Assembly: GCA_016934745.1 (NCBI GenBank)
Contig: JAFGSF010000022.1
Span: 1 to 64,000 of the forward strand
DNA from: Candidatus Aminicenantota bacterium
GTDB lineage: Bacteria; Acidobacteriota; Aminicenantia; UBA2199
DNA: 64,000 nucleotides
Reading direction: 5' to 3'
Below, piece after piece: positions 57,902-64,000 of the stretch. The first letter of the stretch is position 1. The number at the start of each line of letters is the position of its first letter. The translations under genes and the position numbers were made by a program. The notes below the pieces were generated by a model. It was not told where the DNA came from. It saw nothing but the letters and a program-made list of their open reading frames with translations, and did no database searches.

Positions 57902-59945
57902 TCCTTTGCGCCGCTACCTGCTTTCAACCATACTGATTTTTATCCTCACTGTCGGTCTGGGCTATTTCAGCACATCCTTGTTTGAAAATAAAATCTATGA
58001 TCAAAAAATCCGTTTATTCAGCCGGCACATCGACGCGCCGGTTATGCTGGTTGAAATCGATCAGGAAAGTATTGATTTTTATAGTCAGAACTTCAATATA
58101 ACCTGGCCCTGGCCGCGTAGTTTGTACGCCAAGGCCATCGATTTTTTAACTCGGACCGGAGTCCAGGCCATCGGCCTGGACATGATTTTCAGCGAAGCCA
58201 GTCCCTATGGCGGAGAAGATGAGCAACTGGCCGCTGCCATGGCCAGGGCAGGCAATGTCTTCATGCCGTTTTTTTTTGCTGACAGCGGTGATGCCAATGA
58301 CGAATTATCCCATTTCGCCCTGGCTCGCAATCCGGGCTTTTCGCAGCTGCCGAGTAGAAAGGGGACAAAATCACTTCCGTTGCAGCCATTGCTGGCTGCG
58401 TTGCGTGGCGGCGGCAATGCGTTTTTTGTCCCGGATCGCGACGGCGTTTTCCGCCATCTGAAGCATTTTATTGTTTGCCAGGGGCGCCTTTACCCGTCTT
58501 TTTCCCTGGCCATGTCCTTGTATGCCGATCCCGAATTGCCCATGCGGCAAATCCCTTTCAATGCGGCGGGGGCATTGAACTTAAAATTTTATTCACACGA
58601 CAGTTTCCAACGCTGCAGCATCTCTGCATTGATCCAATCGCAGGTGCGCTTGGATGAAGGCCTGCCGGCCGTTATTGCGGCGGATACATTTAAAAATAAA
58701 CTCGTGTTGATCGGGGCCACGGCTCCGGGTCTCCTGGAAAACAGGCCTTCTCCGACAAACGCTTCCGGATCGGGTTTTGAACTGCATGCGACCGCCCTGA
58801 GCAATTTCCTGGCCCGGGATTTCATCCGGGTACTGCCCGCCTGGCTGCAATGGCTCCTGGTACTCCTGGCGGTTGCATCCTTGAATGCTTTGCTATACAG
58901 GATCCGGGCAATTTTGTGGCAGGTGCTGGTGGCAGCGGGAGTGATCTTTCTGGCAGCGGCCGGCATCTTTTTTATTTTCAGACTCGGTTTGGATATGGAT
59001 TTATTACCCTTGGTTTTAGGCCTTGGCCTAACCACGGCCCATGATGTCTATGATCGCTATCGGCGCGTGCGTCGCGAAAAGAAATTCATCCAGAGTGCGT
59101 TTAAAAACTATTTATCCGATTCGCTGCTGGCAGAAATCATGAAAAATCCCCGGGGACTGAACCTGGGCGGCGAGAAAAAACTGGTGACCATTTTCTTTTC
59201 CGATCTGGCCGGTTTCACCAGCATGTCGGAAAGCCTGCCCCCCGAAGGCGTGGTCGGAATTTTAAACACCTACCTGGAAAAAATGACGACCGTGATCATG
59301 GAAACCGGGGGTTTTGTAAATAAATTTGAGGGGGACGCCATCATGGCTTTTTGGGGAGCCCCGTTGCCCTGTCCAGACCAGGTGGTTCTGGCCATGCGCG
59401 CCGCGATACGCTGCCAGGAAGCATTGCTCGATTTGAACGCTGATTTTGCCAGGAACGGATTGCCCCGCCTGGGCATGCGCATCGGCATCAATACCGGCGA
59501 AGTCATTGTCGGCAACATAGGATCTCGAAAGCGCTTTGAATACACGGTCATCGGCGACTCGGTCAACCTGGCTTCGCGTTTGGAGGGGATCAACAAACAG
59601 TATGGCACGAAAATCGTCTGTGGAACCATGGCCGCTGCCATGGCGGCGGGCAAGATGGCACTGCGCCGGCTCGACCGGGTTCGGGTCAAAGGTAAAATGA
59701 AACCGGAAGAGATATTTGAAATAGTGGCTGAAAAAGGAAACGAACCGAATGGGTCGGCTGAACGCCTGGCCAAGTTTGAAGACGCCTTGCAAAAATACTT
59801 TGGCGGCGACTTTGCCGGAGCCCTGGCTTTGTTTTCAGCCATTCCTGACGATCAGCCTGCCAAGGTATTTTGCCACCGCTGCCGCTTTCTGCTGGAGAAT
59901 CCTCCGTCTGACTGGGATGGGGTATGGACGTTTACTGAGAAGTAA
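57852..59945 (+). CDS. CHASE2-domain adenylate/guanylate cyclase, class III
   Basis: A 697-residue membrane cyclase making cAMP or cGMP in response to an outer signal. One helix (about 20-40), a CHASE2 sensor (about 45-330) with VMLVEIDQESIDFY, WPWPRSLYAKAIDFL, GLDMIFSE and KLVLIGATAPGL, then three helices (about 330-410) and the cyclase domain (about 440-620) with VTIFFSDLAGFTSMSE, NKFEGDAIMAFWGAP and TVIGDSVNLASRLEG. Metal Asp residues are intact. The start is a GTG at 57852 inside the M48 gene, or a TTG at 57906 just after it; neither has a strong ribosome site. The final TPR-less tail is short. Confidence 0.9.
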   Translation: MTCASAVSVSKKAFPANPLRRYLLSTILIFILTVGLGYFSTSLFENKIYDQKIRLFSRHIDAPVMLVEIDQESIDFYSQNFNITWPWPRSLYAKAIDFLTRTGVQAIGLDMIFSEASPYGGEDEQLAAAMARAGNVFMPFFFADSGDANDELSHFALARNPGFSQLPSRKGTKSLPLQPLLAALRGGGNAFFVPDRDGVFRHLKHFIVCQGRLYPSFSLAMSLYADPELPMRQIPFNAAGALNLKFYSHDSFQRCSISALIQSQVRLDEGLPAVIAADTFKNKLVLIGATAPGLLENRPSPTNASGSGFELHATALSNFLARDFIRVLPAWLQWLLVLLAVASLNALLYRIRAILWQVLVAAGVIFLAAAGIFFIFRLGLDMDLLPLVLGLGLTTAHDVYDRYRRVRREKKFIQSAFKNYLSDSLLAEIMKNPRGLNLGGEKKLVTIFFSDLAGFTSMSESLPPEGVVGILNTYLEKMTTVIMETGGFVNKFEGDAIMAFWGAPLPCPDQVVLAMRAAIRCQEALLDLNADFARNGLPRLGMRIGINTGEVIVGNIGSRKRFEYTVIGDSVNLASRLEGINKQYGTKIVCGTMAAAMAAGKMALRRLDRVRVKGKMKPEEIFEIVAEKGNEPNGSAERLAKFEDALQKYFGGDFAGALALFSAIPDDQPAKVFCHRCRFLLENPPSDWDGVWTFTEK

Positions 59946-59971
59946 ATCTCGGTACAGCGATTGATTCATCC

Positions 59972-59999
59972 GTAGGGACAGGTCGCGACCTGTCCCTAC
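59972..59999. repeat. Perfect 28-bp palindrome after the cyclase gene
   Basis: GTAGGGACAGGTCG and its exact complement abut with no loop. It lies 27 bases after the cyclase stop. Sequences of the GTAGGGGCAGGTC... palindrome type are scattered in many unrelated genomes, so I treat it as an interspersed palindrome; a terminator role is also possible. Confidence 0.8.
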
Positions 60000-60032
60000 A
60001 AATCCTGGTAGGGTAAATAATATGGAGTGTGC

Positions 60033-60038
60033 TACAAT
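60033..60038 (+). promoter_or_regulatory. -10 box of the 60045 ABC operon, leaderless type
   Basis: TACAAT ends six bases before the ATG at 60045. The spacing matches the ispD, 28306 and 43595 promoters. No clear -35 hexamer is seen. Confidence 0.45.
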
Positions 60039-60044
60039 ATCACC

Positions 60045-60782
60045 ATGCTCGAAATAAATGGATTGCGTAAAAAATTCGGCAAGCGTGAAGCCCTGAAAGA
60101 TATTTCATTTTCATTGCAGAGTGGGGAGATATACGGATTGCTGGGTCCGAATGGCGCGGGCAAGACCACCACGCTGAAAATCCTGGCTGGCCTCCTCGCC
60201 GCCGACAGCGGACGCGTCATGGTTGACGGCGAAACCTATCATCGCGAGCATCATGAGTTGAAACGGCGGATCGCCTATGTTCCCGACCAGCCTTTTCTCT
60301 ATTACAAACTGAGCGGGGAGGAGCACCTGAATTTTTACCAGGACCTATACAAGATTCCCTATGTCCAGAGAAAGGAAAAGACCGATTTTTTTTTCAAATA
60401 CTTCGAATTTGAGGAATACCGCAACGAATTGGTTGAAAACTATTCGGCCGGCACGCGTCAGAAACTGCTTATTGCGCAAGCCCTGGCCGTCGAGCCGAAG
60501 CTGCTGCTTCTCGATGAACCGCTGGTATCCATCGATCCGCTGGTGGGAAAGAAATTCAAACTGTACCTGCAGGAGATCGCCCGGCAGGGAACGGCCGTTC
60601 TTTTTGCCACCCATATTTTGACCCTGGCCCAGGAGGTCTGCCGGCGCATCGGTATCATCATCGACGGCCGCATCATCATCCAGGGAGACCTGGGTGAGCT
60701 GATGAAGCTGGCCGGCAATGAAAGCCTGGAAGAGTTCTATTTCCAGACGGTGCTTCAGCATGAAAAGCCTGCTGAAGCTTAA
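60045..60782 (+). CDS. ABC transporter ATP-binding protein
   Basis: The 245-residue ATPase of a two-gene exporter. Walker A GPNGAGKTTTLK, signature YSAGTRQKLLIAQALA, Walker B LLLLDEPLVSIDP and switch LFATHILTLAQE are present. The signature is a variant of LSGGQ. I choose the ATG at 60045 (MLEINGLRKKFGK), because the ATG six codons upstream would lie before the -10 box. It overlaps the permease by 23 bases. The resemblance to EcsA-type ATPases and the Ecs-like partner suggest an EcsAB-like exporter, without known substrate. Confidence 0.92.
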   Translation: MLEINGLRKKFGKREALKDISFSLQSGEIYGLLGPNGAGKTTTLKILAGLLAADSGRVMVDGETYHREHHELKRRIAYVPDQPFLYYKLSGEEHLNFYQDLYKIPYVQRKEKTDFFFKYFEFEEYRNELVENYSAGTRQKLLIAQALAVEPKLLLLDEPLVSIDPLVGKKFKLYLQEIARQGTAVLFATHILTLAQEVCRRIGIIIDGRIIIQGDLGELMKLAGNESLEEFYFQTVLQHEKPAEA

Positions 60783-62403
60783 GTTTCTGCAGCTGCGCAA
60801 TTCCCTGAAAAGGGGCGAAAAGAAAAAATTTCTGCTCTTTTTGCTTCTGGGGCTTTTTTTCATGCTGGTGCTCGGTTTCTTTTTCAACAAGCTCTTCGGC
60901 TATCTGGTGGAAGTCAAGGAATTTCCGCAGGTCTTCAAGGTCTTTCTGGCCGAAAAGCTATTGATGATGATCTACATGACCCTTTTTTCCATGCTGTTGC
61001 TTTCGGCGTTGCTGACCGCACTCGATGTTTTTTTCATCTCGCGCGACCTGCATTTTTTATTTTCTACGCCCATGCCGCTGCGCAGCGCCTTTACATGGAA
61101 AATGCTGGAAACGGCCGCTTATAGCTCGGCGATGGTCGTTTTTTTTTCACTGCCGGTGCTGTTTTTCTACTGCCGCTGGTTTGCACCCGGGGCAGGCCAG
61201 ATCCTGCAGGTCATTCTGGCCTTCCTGCTCTTTATCACTGCCGGCGTCCTGACCGGCATCTTGCTCGGTCTGGTCATCCCGGCTTTTTTTTCGGTGCGCC
61301 GATTGCAGCCCGTCCTGTCGGTTTTTTCTATCTTGCTCATTTCCTTTATTGTCGTCTTCCTGCGCCTGCTACGACCCGAGCGTTTTCTGGAGCCCAGCGA
61401 GATAGACAATGTGCTGCGTTACATGGGCTCGCTGGATCTGAAGGTATTCTATTATTTCCCGTTTTCTTGGCTGGCTCGCGCCATGAGCCTGACCACTGAA
61501 GGCAAGATTGCCGCCTACTGGAAAATCATCGCCCTCTTCATCCTGCTGCTGACGGGCCTGCTGGCCCTTGTATTTTGGCTGCGAAAAAAAATCTATCTGA
61601 AGCTGTTCGACAAATTGAACCGCGGCGGCAGGGGCTATTACAAGTCGCGTTGGCGCCCTGTGCCGATTGAGAACAGCTATCGATCCCTGCTGCGCAAGGA
61701 AATCAAGACTTTCCTGCGCACGCCCGCCCAGTGGTCGCAATTGCTTATCGTCGGCGCCCTGGTGGCTGTTTTCGTCATCAACATGAAGATGATACCCATG
61801 CCGCACCAGTCGGTAAAGAACTTCGTTTGCTATCTGAACCTGATCATGGCCGTTTTCATCGTCTCCGGCTTGAATTCGCGTTTCACCTTCACATCCATTC
61901 CCAACGAAGGCCCGGGTCAGGTCCATATCCTTTCTGCACCCTTCGCCAGGGCCAGATTCTACCGCTTTAAGCTTGTCTTCCACTTGCTGCCACTTCTGCT
62001 TGTCGGTTTTACCCTATACGGCCTGGGCGACCTGGCGTTGCATTTCGACGGATTCACCCGGCTCATCGCCTTGATTTTTCTGACCCCGGCCATCGTCTTC
62101 CTGACCATCTTTTCGCTGGTGCTCGGCATCGAAACCAATGAAACGAACCCGCTGTCGCCCGAGCATGTGATCGTCTCCAAGCAGGGCATCATGTACATGC
62201 TTTGGAGCATGATCTACCTGGTTGCAGGCATGCTGTTCATGGCCCGTCCGGTGGGCGTTTTTTACTGGCACCGCTTTACCCGCGAAGCCGTGCCCTATGC
62301 CGAAATTGCCGCCTGGTTTGGCGCCTTTCTAATTGTCAACCTGGCGTTGATCATTTATTACTACCGCAAAGGCCGGCGCTTATGGATGGCCAGGGAAATA
62401 TAG
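60760..62403 (+). CDS. Large ABC exporter permease (EcsB-like)
   Basis: A 547-residue permease with about 12 helices and a basic N-terminus (KLKFLQLRNSLKRGEKKK). The duplicated six-helix layout with a hydrophilic middle (KKIYLKLFDKLNRGGRGYYKSRW) is typical of large ABC-2 exporters like EcsB or YthA. Two further cues are FISRDLHFLFSTPMPLRSAFTWKMLE and the later RFTFTSIPNEGPGQVHILSAPFARARFY, which is the coupling-loop pattern. The start at 60760 overlaps the ATPase by 23 bases. Substrate unknown. Confidence 0.88.
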   Translation: MKSLLKLKFLQLRNSLKRGEKKKFLLFLLLGLFFMLVLGFFFNKLFGYLVEVKEFPQVFKVFLAEKLLMMIYMTLFSMLLLSALLTALDVFFISRDLHFLFSTPMPLRSAFTWKMLETAAYSSAMVVFFSLPVLFFYCRWFAPGAGQILQVILAFLLFITAGVLTGILLGLVIPAFFSVRRLQPVLSVFSILLISFIVVFLRLLRPERFLEPSEIDNVLRYMGSLDLKVFYYFPFSWLARAMSLTTEGKIAAYWKIIALFILLLTGLLALVFWLRKKIYLKLFDKLNRGGRGYYKSRWRPVPIENSYRSLLRKEIKTFLRTPAQWSQLLIVGALVAVFVINMKMIPMPHQSVKNFVCYLNLIMAVFIVSGLNSRFTFTSIPNEGPGQVHILSAPFARARFYRFKLVFHLLPLLLVGFTLYGLGDLALHFDGFTRLIALIFLTPAIVFLTIFSLVLGIETNETNPLSPEHVIVSKQGIMYMLWSMIYLVAGMLFMARPVGVFYWHRFTREAVPYAEIAAWFGAFLIVNLALIIYYYRKGRRLWMAREI

Positions 62404-62416
62404 GAAAAAAAGGCTT

Positions 62417-62516
62417 GGTGGAAGGTGTAAGGTTTAGGGTGTAAGGTGAAGAATCTATGTGAGATGTAAAATAAAATATTTTCTTCCCTTAAGCCTTATA
62501 CCATGAACCTTGAACC
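62417..62516. repeat. Iterated inverted repeat between convergent genes
   Basis: The left arm (62417-62451) has iterated AAGGTGT and GGTGTAAGG units. The right arm (62482-62516) has complementary CCTTATACC and ACCTTGAACC units. About two thirds of positions pair around a 30-base A/T-rich loop. It lies between the ends of the exporter and queF genes, like the element at 895-982. Confidence 0.6.
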
Positions 62517-62531
62517 AAGATAGCATTTCAG

Positions 62532-62933
62532 TTATTTCTTATATTTCGAAATGACCTTGCTGCTCAAACCTCCCCGGGAACTGAATTCGGCTTCGATGAC
62601 CATTTCCAACGGTTCGAGTTTGCTTACCAGGTGCGCGAGAATCAGTTGGCACAGGTTTTCGTAAAAAATCCCGGCGTTGCGATATTGCAGGAAGTAATAT
62701 TTCAACGATTTCAATTCGACGATGGTTTTGTCGGGAAGATAGCTGATGCGAATGGTTCCGAAATCGGGCAAACCGGTTTTGGGGCAAAGTGAAGTGAATT
62801 CGGGGTTGATGATCTCCACCCGCGTGTTTTCAGCCTGGTTCTCATAGGCGACCGCCTCCAGGACGTCGGGGGAGATAAAATGAGCGTCCTTTCTGATCGA
62901 TCGCAGGTATTCGGTGATGTCTTCCGGTTTCAT
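62532..62933 (-). CDS. queF: NADPH-dependent 7-cyano-7-deazaguanine reductase (preQ0 reductase)
   Basis: QueF reduces the nitrile of preQ0 to preQ1 in queuosine synthesis. The 133-residue length is that of the short unimodular YkvM type. Motifs: catalytic Cys in EFTSLCPKTGLPDFGTIRI, the NADPH motif variant VELKSLKYYF, EPLEMVIEAEFSSRGG at the end. I choose the ATG at 62933 (MKPEDITEYL), because a longer frame adds 19 residues with no homology. No other queuosine gene is adjacent. Confidence 0.95.
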   Translation of the reverse strand: MKPEDITEYLRSIRKDAHFISPDVLEAVAYENQAENTRVEIINPEFTSLCPKTGLPDFGTIRISYLPDKTIVELKSLKYYFLQYRNAGIFYENLCQLILAHLVSKLEPLEMVIEAEFSSRGGLSSKVISKYKK

Positions 62934-63351
62934 CAGCGCTCCTGACCTGATTATGGGAGATTTTTCCCTGCCTGTCAATAAAAAACTCACCCCAACCCCT
63001 CTCTTTTTAGAAGAGAGTGGTAATGCTCCTCATAAATTCTTCAATAGCCCCTTCTCTTCGCAAGATAAGGTACGCATCGCCATGCTGAGTTTTTCGAGGC
63101 ATTAGGCGATGCCACACTGCAATGCAGTGGGTGGGGGTTGAGTTGATAGAGTTGAAATAGATTTTATTTAAAAAAAGCGGAAGAGGAAGGAAGTGGCAGA
63201 TGTTCCTAAGGAGGGAGAGGGGAGATACCAGGACCATCCTTTCCTTCCTCTTCCTATATAAAAGGGGGTGTCACATTTAAATAGTGCATACGTAATTATA
63301 TCATAAAAGTTTTAAAATTCAACCTAACAGGTTATAATTGAACTGGCCGAC
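62934..63351. other. Gene-free repeat-rich region
   Basis: 418 bases without a gene. Contains CTCACCCCAACCCCTCTC near 62987, a phrase that recurs in intergenic repeats of many bacteria, and a perfect 14-bp inverted repeat GGAAGAGGAAGGAA (63179-63192) with TTCCTTCCTCTTCC (63241-63254). GTGGGTGGGGGTTGAG near 63127 is close to the complement of the left phrase. It may be the remains of a small non-autonomous element. No open reading frame with a ribosome site is seen. Confidence 0.5.
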
Positions 63352-63380
63352 TTGACAAAACACTCCGATATCGCTATGAT
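63352..63380 (+). promoter_or_regulatory. Promoter of the 63401 gene
   Basis: A perfect TTGACA, 17 bases, TATGAT. The leader of about 14 bases is nearly filled by a perfect AGGAGG. Confidence 0.8.
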
Positions 63381-63400
63381 AAATCATCATAGGAGGTTTG

Positions 63401-64000
63401 ATGAAAAAAATATTATTTGCATTGTTTCTCGTTCTGGCTATTTCGGTCTTGCTATCGGCTGACATCTATATCAAGTCCAATGTGCATACCGATGCTTTTG
63501 CCATGATGGGACAGAACCAGCCAGCCAAAGACGAGATTACGGAACTGTGGCTTGGCAGCAACAAAATGGCTAATATTTCCGGGGACAAGATCATGATTCT
63601 GGACATGAGTAAAAATGTGATGTTCATCGTTAATCCCAAGGAAAAATCATACATCGAAGCCGCTTTGCCCCTGGATATGTCCAAGCTGGTGCCGAAAGAA
63701 ATGGCACCCATGCTGGCCATGATGAAGATGACCATGAAGGTTACCCCCAACGGCCAAACCAAGAAAATCAGCAACTGGAACTGCAACGGCTATGACGTGG
63801 ACATGAGCATGAGCATGATGCAGATGAAAATGAAGGTCTGGGCCACGACCAATGTGCCATTCGACTGGAAGGCATTTTCAAAAATGTATGCCAACATTGC
63901 AAAAATGCAATTCATGGACGAAAATTCCATCGCCGAAATGGACAAGATCAACGGTTATCAGATCGCTTCGGAAATGACCATGAACATGATGGGCGCCGAT
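63401..64000 (+). CDS. Methionine-rich secreted protein, DUF4412-like, cut by the window end
   Basis: The first 200 codons are in the window. A signal peptide (about 1-19, LAISVLLSADIY) is followed by a repeated strand pattern: IYIKSNVHTDAFAMMG, TELWLGSNKMANISGDKIMILDMSKNVMFIVNPKEKSYIEA, MKVTPNGQTKKISNWNCNGYDVDM and VWATTNVPFDWKAFSKM. That order (a lipoprotein-like sheet on a membrane-facing side) resembles DUF4412 or LolA-like proteins. About 28 of 200 residues are Met, including MSMSMMQMKMK, which is unusual and may mean metal binding or plain beta-sheet packing. A strong promoter and AGGAGG precede it. Confidence 0.75.
   Translation, partial: MKKILFALFLVLAISVLLSADIYIKSNVHTDAFAMMGQNQPAKDEITELWLGSNKMANISGDKIMILDMSKNVMFIVNPKEKSYIEAALPLDMSKLVPKEMAPMLAMMKMTMKVTPNGQTKKISNWNCNGYDVDMSMSMMQMKMKVWATTNVPFDWKAFSKMYANIAKMQFMDENSIAEMDKINGYQIASEMTMNMMGAD

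Noticed and set aside
1..64000. tRNA, rRNA, riboswitch, prophage or CRISPR features
   Set aside because: I looked for cloverleaf arms, rRNA phrases, long conserved leaders and spaced repeats in the intergenic regions and saw none I could support. A covariance-model search would be the decisive test.

Overview
The window looks like a chromosomal segment from a Gram-negative, probably uncultivated anaerobe. The mix of genes fits Candidatus Aminicenantes or a related Acidobacteriota-type lineage: TPR-fused Ser/Thr kinases, PEGA and DUF6599 proteins, a TPR-fused sulfatase-fold protein, DUF3014 and many ABC-2 exporters. This placement is inferred from gene content and was not tested. Coding density is high, and I see no rRNA, tRNA, CRISPR array, transposase, integrase or phage gene.

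Layout. 1-0.9 kb: ispD. 5.8-1.0 kb (minus): an overlapping operon of ABC exporter, pseudopilin-like TPR protein, prepilin peptidase and a PAS histidine kinase. 7.0-5.8 kb: FKBP lipoprotein and TspO. 8.4-7.1 kb: a cysteine-rich 4Fe-4S protein. 11.7-8.5 kb: a HlyD/FtsX/LolD-type export system. 11.9-13.4 kb: a seven-repeat lipoprotein and a cold-shock protein. 20.2-13.4 kb (minus): an unusual gene run with a ferritin-like protein, a tautomerase, a UlaG-like metallohydrolase, a 933-residue GHKL ATPase fused through membrane helices to a transglutaminase domain, a second GHKL-like protein and DUF3014. 20.3-25.1 kb: flippase-like protein, coaX, an unknown protein and a hybrid histidine kinase. 25.2-31.2 kb: two divergent TPR Ser/Thr kinases around a short membrane protein. 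31.2-40.0 kb (minus): lipoprotein, TPR membrane protein, zinc peptidase, a three-gene ABC-2 exporter and a PEGA/LamG-like protein. 40.2-42.0 kb: DUF6599 and Tat-exported DUF362. 46.3-42.0 kb (minus): thrC, an ApgM-type protein that may be the homoserine kinase, and a sodium:solute symporter. 46.7-52.2 kb: an unknown enzyme-like protein with a PLP aminotransferase, a lipoprotein, a methyltransferase, a phosphoesterase and a small membrane protein. 56.3-52.3 kb (minus): CAP protein, sulfatase-fold/TPR protein, TPR protein. 56.5-62.4 kb: SH3-like protein, M48 peptidase, CHASE2 adenylate cyclase and an ABC exporter. 62.5-64 kb: queF, a repeat-rich gap and a Met-rich secreted protein cut by the window end.

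The strongest candidate for an undescribed system is the GHKL/transglutaminase operon. One protein puts an ATPase with a canonical N-box in the cytoplasm and a Cys-His-Asp transglutaminase-like domain in the periplasm. Its neighbour is a GHKL relative that lacks the N-box Asn but seems to share its C-terminal region. Two other signals run through the window. First, a roughly 78-bp palindromic element occurs twice, once between ABC genes and once in frame inside the signal-peptide region of the M48 peptidase. Second, many first genes have a -10 box only 6-9 bases before the start codon and no Shine-Dalgarno sequence, which suggests frequent leaderless transcription.
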